This document shows positions 12,671 through 22,869 of a stretch of DNA of 64,000 bases, piece by piece. This DNA comes from Cadophora sp. MPI-SDFR-AT-0126. Its lineage: Eukaryota > Ascomycota > Leotiomycetes > Helotiales > Ploettnerulaceae. The position numbers were made by a program, and so were the translations under genes. Where the stretch lies: NCBI GenBank assembly GCA_020747065.1, contig JAGMVK010000012.1:1612001-1676000 (forward strand), given 5' to 3'. Under the pieces are notes generated by a model, which saw only the letters and a list, made by a program, of their open reading frames with translations, was not told the origin of the DNA and searched no databases. How positions within the stretch are numbered: the first letter of the stretch is position 1; every line of letters begins with the position of its first letter.

Positions 12671-12892
12671 TATAATAATGTAATATTACTAAGTGCAGTA
12701 TTAAGTATAGGAGTAAGAGGATAAGTAAATAGTAATATTATAGGTCTAGTACAAAGGAAATAAGAAGGTAAGGAGCCCTTACAGGGGGAGCGGTCCTATA
12801 TATACACGAATCTGGTCCGGCTTCTGTCCGGTAATATTCCGGCTAAACCTGAGTACCCCTATTTCCAGCACTTCCGTCACTTCAACGTTACA
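12671..12892 (-). repeat. LTR, 5' LTR of the minus-strand element
   Basis: 222 bp, matching the left copy. Here the inner edge (from 12671) is mutated (TATAATAATG against TGTAACGACG) while the outer edge keeps CAACGTTACA. All the differences from the left LTR that I can see are transitions of the C-to-T or G-to-A kind. Confidence 0.93.
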
Positions 12893-12897
12893 AGATC
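12893..12897. repeat. Target site duplication AGATC (right copy)
   Basis: Second copy of the 5-bp target duplication, identical to 5129-5133, directly after the ...GTTACA end of the right LTR. Confidence 0.93.
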
Positions 12898-13437
12898 TTG
12901 ATACCAGGGCTCATCTCGTTGGAACCTATCTAGCTGATTGGATAATGAGCGAGCCATCTCTTCGCCTGTTTCTTACAGAAGACTAGCTAGAACTTCGTGG
13001 AGAATTTGTTGGAGACTGTAAGAGTTTTATTTGAGGTTGTCGATGAAGCACCTCTCTCTGAAAGCTCCAGAGACAGTAAGATAGAAGAAGAAAACGTCAA
13101 GTAGCAAAATGGAGAGCGGAATTTGGAACAAGGACAAAGTGGCTCTTGAACTTTTCCTCAAACGAAGCGAAGTTATCGTCATTGAAATAGAATAAAGAAA
13201 CACTTCATAGCTACACGGAATGGAAATGTTTACTTCCCCCAAGAAACCTCGTGCCAGACCCCTGACAAGCCCTGCATTAGCGAGCAAGTCGTGAATAAGA
13301 ATATCCACACACGAATCCACCCACCCGACTCCACAACCACCCTTTCGCCAGCCCTGGACAAAATTCTACCTGCCTTATCTAACCAAATAAGCACTCTCCC
13401 GTCACTCAGCACAGTAAAACGTGCTCTCTGGGTTCAA
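12898..13437. other. Intergenic, retroelement to tRNA gene
   Basis: Normal base composition returns sharply at the right LTR. Only short unrecognised open frames are present. The region would contain any upstream sequence of the tRNA gene. Confidence 0.5.
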
Positions 13438-13565
13438 GCCCGTGTAGCTCAAGTGCGTAATCCAATCAAATTGCAACATTCAAGAGCATTCAACTAACAA
13501 TTCAATAGTGGTAGAGCGCGTCACTAGTAATGACGAGGTTGCCGGTTCGATTCCGTCCATGGGCA
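13438..13565 (+). tRNA. tRNA-Thr(AGT) with an interrupted D-loop
   Basis: Acceptor stem GCCCGTG (13438-13444) pairs with CATGGGC (13558-13564), one G-U included; A at 13565 is the discriminator. D-stem GCTC (13447-13450) pairs with GAGC (13514-13517). Anticodon stem CGTCA/TGACG encloses loop CTAGTAA, anticodon AGT (13526-13528), so threonine. The variable region is AGGTT. The T-arm GCCGG-TTCGATT-CCGTC has one C-U mismatch. The B box GGTTCGATTCC is intact and a T6 run follows 22 bases downstream. The oddity is 56 extra bases (13453-13508) in the D-loop; without them the tRNA is 72 nt with D-loop AATGGTA. There is no intron at the canonical position 37/38. It could be a functional gene with an unusual intron or a decayed copy. 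Confidence 0.85.
13453..13508 (+). other. Intron-like insertion in the tRNA-Thr D-loop
   Basis: 56 nt beginning GTGCGT and ending AATAG, with a CTAAC branch-point motif (about 13492-13496) some 10 bases before the end: the layout of a minimal fungal spliceosomal intron. Exact removal leaves GCTCAATGGTAGAGC, a standard D-arm. Alternatively it is a 55-bp insertion between two AGTG copies (13452-13455 and 13507-13510), which would leave a D-loop one base longer. Sequence alone does not decide between these. Confidence 0.7.
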
Positions 13566-13586
13566 GTCAAATTACTCTGTCAATCA

Positions 13587-13592
13587 TTTTTT
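13587..13592 (+). terminator. RNA polymerase III terminator (T6)
   Basis: A run of six T residues 22 bases downstream of the tRNA-Thr discriminator base, as expected for Pol III termination. It supports the idea that the interrupted tRNA gene is still transcribed. Confidence 0.65.
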
Positions 13593-13979
13593 GAAGAATT
13601 TTTGAAGTTGGAGATGCGTTTTTTTATTTTGGTGTTCTGTCGCTTAGGTTTGTACTAGCGCGAGGCTGCGCTGGTGTTGGCGGCAGAGACATCGTGGTTG
13701 GATAGAACTGCTGTGAGTAGAGGCTTTGAAGAACTTCAATTCTCATAAGTTTACTGTATACTATAATACTTGCGACAGTATCCATTTGCAACTTCATTGT
13801 TTACTGTTTTGCTTTGCTCGTTTCGGTTAGTTCACGTGATCAGGCTGAGCCTTGGCATTCTTGTCGCGTCACATTCAATCCAGGAAGCTCCAAGCTTCCA
13901 TGTATACAAAGCCCGTAAGGTCAACTGCGTGCTTCCTACGATGTGCCTTTTATGACACAGATTATAGACAGCCATCGCG
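13593..13979. promoter_or_regulatory. tRNA-MED5 spacer with the MED5 promoter region
   Basis: About 390 bases with no supported gene. It precedes the MED5 ATG on the plus strand and should contain its promoter and 5' UTR. No clear TATA box stands out. Confidence 0.4.
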
Positions 13980-16900
13980 ATGTCTGCCAGTTTGTCAGCA
14001 TGGCAGACTTTCCTCGCTCGCTGCATTGAGTCGCGCCTCGACCCAGAAACTTTCTCTACCTACCTCGCAGTCCTCGACACCCAGGAACCCCTCCCTCCCC
14101 CTCGAATCGTCGATTTATTTCTTGAGCCACGAGAAGAGAGCGATTATGCCCTCGACCCGCTCGTCATTCAATATGTTCAGGTTCTTTTGAGCTCGGGACA
14201 GGTTAACGTGCCGACTCTGTTGAGAGGACTCTGGAAGGTCTCGAGCTTCAGAAACCAGATAGATGAAAATGTAGAGGGAAAGGAGAGCGAAAATGATAAG
14301 CTAGGCAAGCCAAAGGCTGGGAAAAGATGGAAGAGTTCATATACCACAGAGGAGACGCTCTTTTATCGCATCACAAAGCATATATCCTCCAGAACCGCCC
14401 CTCGAGACCTACAGGAGGCCGTCGAATTGATCACGGTGTGCATACAATGGATGGAAACCGTGGTATCTGCCAGCCGTGTAGGACATGAAATGCTGGGTCT
14501 GGCTTCAACACATACGGCTGAGATGTCGGCACAGCATATGGCGTTGGGTACATTGGTGATTGCGGTGGTGGAGAATGCGAGAGTGGTTCATGCTTTGGGA
14601 ACCAGAGCTGTTCCGAAATCAACCAGGAAACTCCTAGGGAAGGCTTTGGAAGGCTTTGTACCACTACTGTTACAATGTAGTCCTCAAGGTGCTGCAAGGC
14701 TGGAAGTGTTCCGAACAGAAACTCTGATTAATCTCGAACCGGTGGAGATCAAGGAACCAATGGTCGGAGCCGACAAGGAGATTGAAGATATACTCGAGGA
14801 TGGCTTGCAGCTAGGTGTGGACAGTATGGTTGTGGAGGAAATGCCAGTGATGAATACTAGGGCAGGGTTATATGTTTATTTCAATTCCTTGGTGGGCCAA
14901 TTCGATTTGCCTCCCTCTAAACTACATGCTGATTGTAAAAAGCTCGTTGCAAGACCATTAATCGACGATAGTGCCATTTTTGCATACTTACACAATAGAT
15001 ACCAGGTAAGCTCAACTTATACAATCCTCAGTCCTCCAGCTGACGGTTTCAGGGCGACATACAATCAACCATGATCGACATTATACTTGCAGCATTTGAC
15101 ATTCTTGCCAACGCGCAATCTCGAAATGAACGCGAACAATCAACCACCATTCTTAGATCATTTCTTATCAACAAGATACCACTTTTACTTTCGACCCTCT
15201 CCTCATCTCTCTTCCCACCTCTCACGGCGGAATATTGCATCACCGAGGCGCTGAGGCAGGTCGACATCAACATTTTCCCTACGCTCTCAAATATGTTTGA
15301 CGAGTCCAGCGGAGGCAACATGTTTCAGGATTCTGTCCGCACCGATTTCTGCTTCGCATGCTGTCTCCATGGCTTGATAGAAGAGTCAAGTATTATAGAG
15401 GTCCTAGGAGATGAGCCACTACAAAGCTTACCGGCGGAGGGGCGTTATGTCAAGGACGACTTGGTGCAGCAATGCCTGTCGGATCCAGAGAGAGCTGAAC
15501 GTTTGATCGACGATTTGCAGCTGATGAACGGAAATGTCGGCGCGGTTAGTCAAGCCATCACGGAAGTAAGTCTTTAAATCCAATCCTGCCGTTGCGACTA
15601 ACGATATCAGGTCATTGCACGCTTGTGTGCCAATAAGGAAACCATGTCTCTCAAGGGATTATGCAGTAAGCTCGTCAAGATACCATCATCACTTGATGTC
15701 ATGCTACTGTTCGACAAGCCAACATCATTTCTGCAGCCGGTTTGTGACTTGCTTGATAATTGGCACTATGACGAGGACCAAGGTGAATACCAACCAGTTT
15801 ATGAGGAATTTGGCTCGATTCTGCTCCTGGTCCTATCATATGCAAACCGGTATAACTTGTCAACAGTCGACCTTGGGATCCGCGGTTCAGACTCATTTGT
15901 AGCTAAACTCTTGAACCAAGGTCATCTCAGCCGAAAGATGGAACAGCTGTCCGAACAGGAGCAAACACACCTTGATGGCTGGATCAAAGGACTGTTCGAT
16001 AATGAGAGCGGTGGACTTGGCGATGAACTTATGTCGTCATGTCCACCCCAGAACTTCTACCTTTTGGTGCCAACATTATTCCATGAGATCGTACTGGGAT
16101 GTTCGACTAAGAATCTCTCGGAAGAAGCCTTGAAAGGGGGGCTTGAATATCTGGTCGATACCTTCCTACTTCCATCACTTGTTCCTGGCATCACCTGGCT
16201 TGCCTGCCATCTCTGGGAATCTCCAGGGGATGGCAATGCTGTGCTCCAGATATTGTCTGCTCTTATCACAAGCCCAACATCAATATCGAATAATACAGAG
16301 GCTTCGCAAATGCTCAATTCGATCTTGAACATCGTCGCGAAGAATCTAGAACATAGTCTCCGTTGGCTTCAACGAGCCGAACCATCGAGGCAAGACATCG
16401 AGCCGCTTTTAAAAGCTTTGCGTGGTAATCTGGGCTGGGAACGACGAGGTGCAGCGGGCCACACAGAGCTAGAGTCATGGACAAGTACACCAAATGGTGG
16501 CCTGGTCGTCGCCGTGAAATCGACCATCATGCATCTCGTCCAATGGGGCCTCAATCCAACCCTCAACAGCAACCCTGCCAACTATACCCACCGCCAAATC
16601 CTCGTCGCTGTCAAAATGCTGACTGCCAAACGAGTACTCAGCGCCATTCTTGACGACCTCAAAGCACAAACAACAGCAGGGAATGGAAGCGTCGCACTCG
16701 ACGTAGCTTGCGCCATCATCTGCGCGCCCGATGCTGCGAGTTGGGACGCAGGTGTTCAGACAGATATCATGGGTGCCGTAACCATCACGCCCCAGCAACG
16801 TCGTATGAATCTGCGCGAAGCGCTGAAACTGGAAGCAGACATTGCACCTAAACTCCACAAGACTGATCCTTTCCAGGCAGAGACCATTGTTCGCCTGTAC

Positions 16901-17167
16901 AGAAAAGTCGAAGCGCAGCTGGTTATGCCCCAGCAGACTATGCTACAGCACGATGCACTTGGTGATCTTAACAGCGCGATTGAAGCCGTCGGTATGGATG
17001 CTCTTGCTGCTGGTGCAGCGCTGCATGGCGATGGCCTTGGGGACGGGACGGATTTGGGACTCGGAGATCCTCATGCGGACTTGATGCAGGGTCTTATGGG
17101 AGGTGGTGCGGATGACCTCTTGGGATTCAGCAGTAGTGGGGATCTGGGAGATGCATTGGGATTCTAA
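13980..17167 (+). CDS. MED5: Mediator subunit 5 (Med5/Nut1)
   Basis: Three exons: 13980-15005, 15053-15565 and 15611-17167, giving 1031 aa. Both introns are short (47 and 45 nt) with GTAAGC/GTAAGT donors, and the phases match. The start MSASLSAWQTFLARCIESRLD and the largely helical body fit the fungal Nut1/Med5 family, as does the Gly/Asp/Leu-rich tail with GLGDPHADLMQGLMGGGADD and the end GDALGF. About 1000 aa is the usual length. Med5 is a tail-module subunit of Mediator that contacts activators in the nucleus (family knowledge). With ROX3 it makes two Mediator genes in this window, about 3.6 kb apart if the retroelement is ignored. Confidence 0.9.
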
Positions 17168-17487
17168 TTTTATCGTGGTTCAGAATTGTAACAATACCAT
17201 GACGATCTAATATCTGTCTATCGCGTTCTGTGGCGCTCGGTTGGCTTGGGCGTAGGGTCATGTACGAACGGCGCCATCCGCATGTCCGCTCATTATTTCA
17301 AAAGCGAAGGCGTTATGGCTGAGACTTGGCGAATAGCACACAACACTGCTGCAGCCTCGGCGTCCTTCCAGGTTGATAGCAGCTATATTTCCATTACCAC
17401 TCACAAAACAATGGAGGTCCTGACATGCCACTGTTTCTGAAAGGAAGTGTATGGAGTATAAGTGGAGCCTTTCTTGGCATCTAGTTT
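17168..17487. other. Convergent 3' spacer between MED5 and SDHA
   Basis: 320 bases between two convergent stop codons. Nothing is seen beyond presumptive 3' UTRs. Confidence 0.5.
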
Positions 17488-19702
17488 CTAATAGGATCTT
17501 TTCTTAGGTGGCACACTCGGGCATTCTTTCTCGTCCAGGGTCTTCAAGACAACGTCCCGATACCCGATTCTCACATCTTCACCCTCTCTTTGCCAACTGA
17601 GTGTATGCTTCAAGAAGTTCCTATCGTCTCTTTCACCAAAATCCTCCCTTGCATGACTTCCTCTACTTTCTTTCCTCAATAACGCACTCTTTGCCGTCTG
17701 ACTCGCACATGTCAGCAAGTTCCTCATCTCTAACGTCTCGATCAGATCACTATTCCATATCAGACTCCGATCTGACAGACTCAACCGATCAGCAAAATCC
17801 CTTTCGACCTGCTGGACGGCTGCGTTCCCTGCCGATAACGACTCTTCGGTTCGGAATACTGCGACCTCTGTTTGCATCGCTTTCTGCATGTCCATTCTTA
17901 GCTTCGAACTTGGCATGTCGCCTGATGACATGCGGATTCTCTCCATATCTGCGAGGGGTTCTCTGCCAATGTCTTGTGGGATCTTGAGATGTGGTTGGCC
18001 TTTCTCGTTGTTCTCTGAAATATGTAAAGCAGCTGCTCGACCAAAGACCACAATATCCAGCAGCGAATTCGCACCCAATCTATTCGCACCATGGACACTC
18101 ACACATGCCGCCTCTCCGGCTGCATATAGACCATCGACTGTCTTCTCGCTTCCATCTTCAGCAACAGAGATGACCTGGCCTTTCCAGTTCGTTGGCACAC
18201 CACCCATACAATAGTGTACCGTGGGCAATACCGGAATCGGCTCCCTCGTGATATCAATTCCGGCAAAGATATTTGCCGTTTCCGCAATGCCTGGTAACCG
18301 CTCGTGAATCATCTCCTTTGGCAAATGGCTCAATTGCAAATAAATATGATCCTTCTCCGCACCACATCCTCTCCCTTCCCGAATCTCCATATTCATACTC
18401 CGACTCACCACGTCCCGGCTCGCGAGATCCTTAGCCGTAGGTGCATACCGTTCCATGAACCTCTCCCCCTCTCCATTCAGCAAGAATCCCCCTTCTCCTC
18501 TTGCCCCTTCCGTGATGAGCACACCGGCGCCATATATCCCCGATGGATGAAACTGCACAAACTCCATATCCTGATTCGGCAGTCCAGCTCGCGCAACCAT
18601 CGCGTTGCCATCGCCGGTACTCGTGTGCGCGCTCGTGCAGCTGAAGTACGCTCTACCATACCCACCGGTCGCAAGGACTGTATTCCGCGCAAACATGCGG
18701 TGAATCGTCCCATCCTCCATACTCAAACACACAACACCAACGCAGGCACCATCCACCATCAGCAGGTCGAGCGCGAAATACTCGATGAAGAAATTCGTTT
18801 CGGCCTTTAGCGACTGACCGTACAAGGTGTGTAGCATGGCATGACCCGTTCGATCTGCTGCACAAGCTGTGCGGTACGCCTGTCCACCTTTGCCGTATTT
18901 GAGCGATTGGCCGCCGAGGGGACGCTGGTAGATTTTGCCTTCTGCAGTCCGTGAGAAGGGCATCCCGTAGTTCTCGAGCTCGTAGACAGCCGTTGCGGCA
19001 GCCTTGGTCATGTAGTGGATTGCGTCTTGGTCGCCGAGCCAGTCGCTGCCTTTTACCGTGTCGTACATGTGCCATTTCCAGTCGTCTGGGTAAGATTAGT
19101 GAGATGCTGAAGCAAGGAGCGACACTGAGATTAGCTGGACGGTGAAGATCATGAGAGTACGAAGTGACGGTGTCATATTTACCTTCGGTCATATTCCCTA
19201 ACGCCGCATTGATTCCTCCTTGAGCTGCTACCGTGTGTGACCGTGTGGGAAACTGAAGATGTCAAATTTTGAAAGTCTGTTGACATTCACGTGAAAGAAA
19301 TGAAACCCTCAACGTAAGATCTATTGAGATGGAGTAGGACACGGTGCAGAGCAAGGTTCCATTTCCGAAAACTGTAGACTGAGAGAAACAAAACATACCA
19401 GCTTGCTGATACATGCAGTCTCCAATCCTGACTCGGCGAGTCCTACCGCAGCTCTCAATCCAGCGCCTCCTACTCCAACGACAATTGCGCTGCAATTCGG
19501 TGTCAGCTATGACTATCAATATGGACGGAGGCTAAAAGCTATTAACTCACTCATAATGATGATCGACCACCGGGTAGCTTAGTCCCAAACCCTCAGCTGC
19601 GGTTGCCGCCTTCCTTCTCTGTGCTTGACTGACAAACGTCCTTCGATTCACAATTGAGCGTTGTGCAATTTTTATTCTTGGTAGCCGGAAACATCTCTTC
19701 AT
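17488..19702 (-). CDS. SDH1: Succinate dehydrogenase flavoprotein subunit (SDHA), possibly a divergent paralog
   Basis: Four exons on the minus strand: 19551-19702, 19399-19489, 19183-19252 and 17488-19085, giving 636 aa, the normal length. Splicing restores [15 protein letters not shown] (FAD Rossmann motif), then [17 protein letters not shown] with the FAD-linking His, then [17 protein letters not shown]. Further hallmarks are [48 protein letters not shown] and [13 protein letters not shown]. The basic N-terminus ([16 protein letters not shown]) looks like a mitochondrial presequence. The enzyme oxidises succinate to fumarate in complex II. Several positions differ from what I remember of fungal SDHA (GVGGAG for GAGGAG; a bacterial-looking GGYGRAYFS block), so this may be a second copy. 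It could also be the only SDHA of a divergent species. Confidence 0.92.
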
Positions 19703-20025
19703 ATTGCTTTGAGAATTCAGTTCGCGTGGTTGGGACGGAATTGAAGATTAGATAAATTGGATATGGAATAGTAATTGCAATGGGATGGATGATAGGTCTA
19801 TAGTGATGATGTCTAGCATGAGGAGACCCCGCGTTGATCTCGGTTCTAAAGCCGAGGTGGTCGGAAATAAAGAAGCGAGGTTGTTCAGGGGCACGAGGTG
19901 AATTATTCCCCGGGAGTAACTTTTCCTATTGTTTACTTCTAATTGCTATCGATGCTATTCATGGGTGGCTCGCAGTTTATGTAAATGTTCCTTTGACGTA
20001 CAGTTTTCATCCCTCAATGCAATTT
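19703..20025. promoter_or_regulatory. SDHA promoter region and MFS 3' flank
   Basis: About 320 bases upstream of the SDHA ATG on the minus strand. It also holds the 3' UTR of the transporter gene. No specific site is recognised. Confidence 0.4.
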
Positions 20026-21686
20026 TTATTCTTCAATCGGGCTTTCGGTATCTCTGTCTTCCCTTTCTTTCTTTAGCTCACTACACAGCCGACTGATGCT
20101 TCTTAAGTATGGTCCGTACTTGATCAACACGAAAGGCATAATGGACATGAGTAGAACAGCGAAGCCAAGTGTCGATGTTGCCCAGGCGACGCCGAGAGAA
20201 TCGTACATCTTCGTGACGACCAGAGGAAGCAACGCGCCAAAGATGCTTCGACTGCAACTAGAAGCTGCAAATGCGCTCGCAGCATAAACCGTATACGCAT
20301 CTGCCAGGTAATTGAGAAGTCCGATGAAGATCAGCTGTGTCCCGATTCCGTAGACGAAGCCGGACGCGAATGGCACCGCCCAAGGGACCTCCGTCCGGGC
20401 AGTCCACCCTAACCAAAATATCGAAATCAGGGTGACGGGACCTCCGATACAGGCTGGAGGGAGCCTGAATATCTCTTCGCGTCGAATTGAATGCTGTTTG
20501 CTTGCCTGGGATCGCTCGAGGAACCAGTCGTACATTGCACCAAGTGCGATTGCTATAAGATCTCCGGCGCCTATGGGGAGAAACATCGCACCCGATCGGC
20601 AAGGACTCATCTCATATATGCCTTCAAAAATGATTGGATAAGCTCCAAAATACATGTAGAATATTCCGTATAATATCGCGAGGTACAAGCAGACGACAGT
20701 GACGATTGGTTCTGTGAACAGCATTCGAAGTGGAAGGAGAGTTTTCGGTTGTAGCAGGTCACGCCAGCCTCGACTCTTGATCTCCAACGGTCCGAACAAG
20801 TGTGGGTTGGTGCCGGACTTGCGAAGACGCTTTGCGCGATGCGCGAGAAGTGTAGGCCCGTATGTCTCAGGGAGAAACATCAATCCTCCGAAGCTCATAC
20901 CCGCGATGATAAGTGCAATCCAGAAACTCCAGCGCCAACCAAGGCTTGGAGCCGAACAGCCCGCGATTATCGGAGACATCAAGGGACCAAATCCAATTGT
21001 CTACAGAAAGTCAATTCTGTGATCTGCTTTTGCATAGTACGGAACTCAAACCGTGAAGAACACCGCCACGGATCGCCCTCTTGCGACGGGAGACTCATAG
21101 ATATCCGCATAAATCCCTCCAACGACCGAAATTGGAGCGGATGCGCCGATCCCGGCTAGCAATCGAAATACTAGAAGAGCGCTCCAATTTGGTGCTAATG
21201 CAGCTGCCATTGTAGACAATGTAAACAGCGAGAACGTACTGATTGTGATCCAACGGCGCCCATACAGCTCGCTTAGCGGCGCAAACACGATGGGACCAAA
21301 GACATATCCAACGAGATATATCGACATGGGCAGGATTTTGACATCTTTGTTGGTGATGTTGAATGTATCTGCTATGAAGGAGATTTCGTTGCTAGGTAAT
21401 GACGAGCCGAGCGTGCTGTTAATGGTCACGAAAATACCAATCGTGGTAATGACGAGCTTTCTTGTCTGCTGATATGTCAACTCTTTGACATAAAACTCGT
21501 TCGGACAACTCGACGAACCAAAGACCAATTGTATGGATTCTCGAGATCGCCATCTTCCCACTTTATGATCTGTACAGAGATTGTTCTACCATTTGGGTCG
21601 ACAACAGGTCCTTCGATTATTGATGAAGAGCCGAACGCATTCGGGTTTTGTCCTGCAGCGGTTGCTTCTGCGAGTTCAATATCCAT
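20026..21686 (-). CDS. MFS transporter, DHA1 drug/polyamine H+ antiporter type
   Basis: Three exons: 21519-21686, 21052-21468 and 20026-21000, giving 519 aa. The introns begin GTTCGT and GTTTGA, weaker than usual donors, but the phases fit and the joins restore NPYNWSL-QTRKLVITTIG and FFT-TIGFGPLMSP. The N-terminus is acidic and cytosolic, and WEDGDLENPYNW is typical of the fungal multidrug/polyamine antiporter group. The loop 2-3 motif is APLSELYGRR, and LPETYGPTLL marks the end of the first six-helix half. About 12 membrane helices are apparent. The predicted location is the plasma membrane. The substrate cannot be told from sequence, and no cluster partners lie beside it. Confidence 0.87.
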
Positions 21687-22860
21687 TGCTGTGCAATGAA
21701 AGCTTTTTGTCAGCTTTCCATTCGAATTCTTCGAAACAAATTTTATTACACTTACAAGGCATCTCTGTGAAGATGAACTTGCCGCTCACCAGATGCTTTG
21801 TCACACTTCGAGAGCCGGGAGCTGCTAACTTAGTGCTCAAGTAAGGTAGCTTGCTACACTATTCGAATCTTGAATTTCTGCGTCTGCTCCATCTCCTTCT
21901 ATATCTAGGGGCAGAAGTAACCATTGATGACCTGTCCGGAAAAGAAGACAGACTTATTGAATAAATTCCTTAAAGTCATAATTCAAAGTGGGATATTGGA
22001 CCGAGGCCGGCCGGTGACTTTGCTGCCCCGCTGTCTTGGCTTCCGGGTGTGTATGACGATACATACGAGTCACTAATTGGTAGAATATTCCGAAGCCAAC
22101 TTGTCCGAACTCCGATGCTGGATGATCAGCTGTACCACAAGGAATTATAAATGAGAACATCTTACAAAAACCGCGCAATGATATCCTCTAGAAGCGAAAC
22201 CTCTTAGATTCGAAATCAAAACATATTCGCTTGCAATGTGACGCAGCTGTGGTTTTGTGAAACTTGGTGACTACCTTGCTATACGCAAGAGCACCTCCAG
22301 ACACCTGCTTAGATATTGTAATTGAAGGTTGGTTTGCCTTTCCCGTATCATGATGTGACAGTGAAGCTATGAGTGATGTGTAAAGAGGCTGCTGTTTACA
22401 GTTCGTGCCAAGGTCTAGCAAGCGAACCTGTTGGCCGAGCTTCGGTGGATAGAGGAAGAAGATGAATTCATGCGACTTGGAACAGACTATTGCAATCCAT
22501 GGTTTCCCGCATGATGCTGTCCAGAATCATTTCTCTTTCCACGCGGTAGAAAGGTGGGGAACCCGACACAATGAAAACTGCACCCAGGTTTGAAACCCAA
22601 CTCAGGACTGTTGAAAACCCGCAACCATCACATGTAATTCACAGGTTGGGAAACATAGGACAGATAGAACTTTAGTCATTTACATGGTTTTAGATTCGCT
22701 TGGATATGTGACGCCTCTTTGCATTCCATCTTGGATGGTGGCGTGGAAGAATGGTGCAATGCCAACTGACCGCAGTGACTCGAATCAAACAAAAGCCCGC
22801 AGCTTGATCGAGGGTCTGTTCGTGTCCAAACTCACTAGATTCAAATTCTAATCTCCTTCC
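21687..22860. other. Intergenic, no supported gene
   Basis: About 1.2 kb upstream of the MFS gene with short unrecognised frames only. It includes that gene's promoter. Composition is ordinary and there is no RIP signature. Confidence 0.45.
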
Positions 22861-22869
22861 AGTAGATTG

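Larger units (their letters stand above)
5134..12892 (-). mobile_element. RIP-inactivated Ty3/Gypsy LTR retrotransposon, full length
   Basis: A 7759-bp element with two 222-bp LTRs (5134-5355 and 12671-12892) beginning TGTAACG and ending CGTTACA on the better-preserved outer sides, flanked by AGATC. The interior is very AT-rich, CA and TG dinucleotides are almost absent and TA is in excess, and no open frame of 60 codons survives in the element: classic RIP. Relics read on the minus strand appear in gag-pol order from right to left: a zinc-knuckle (about 10930-10985), reverse transcriptase (about 9300-9700) and integrase (about 8100-8290). A polypurine tract on the minus strand (AGGAGGAAGG, about 5358-5368) abuts the left LTR, also fitting minus orientation. 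RT before integrase identifies Ty3/Gypsy. It cannot be autonomous. Its insertion separates ROX3 from MED5. Confidence 0.95.

Noticed and set aside
5134..12892. Possible mitochondrial insertion or centromere-like AT block
   Set aside because: LTRs, target duplication and ordered Gag-RT-integrase relics explain the whole AT-rich interval as a RIP-mutated retrotransposon.
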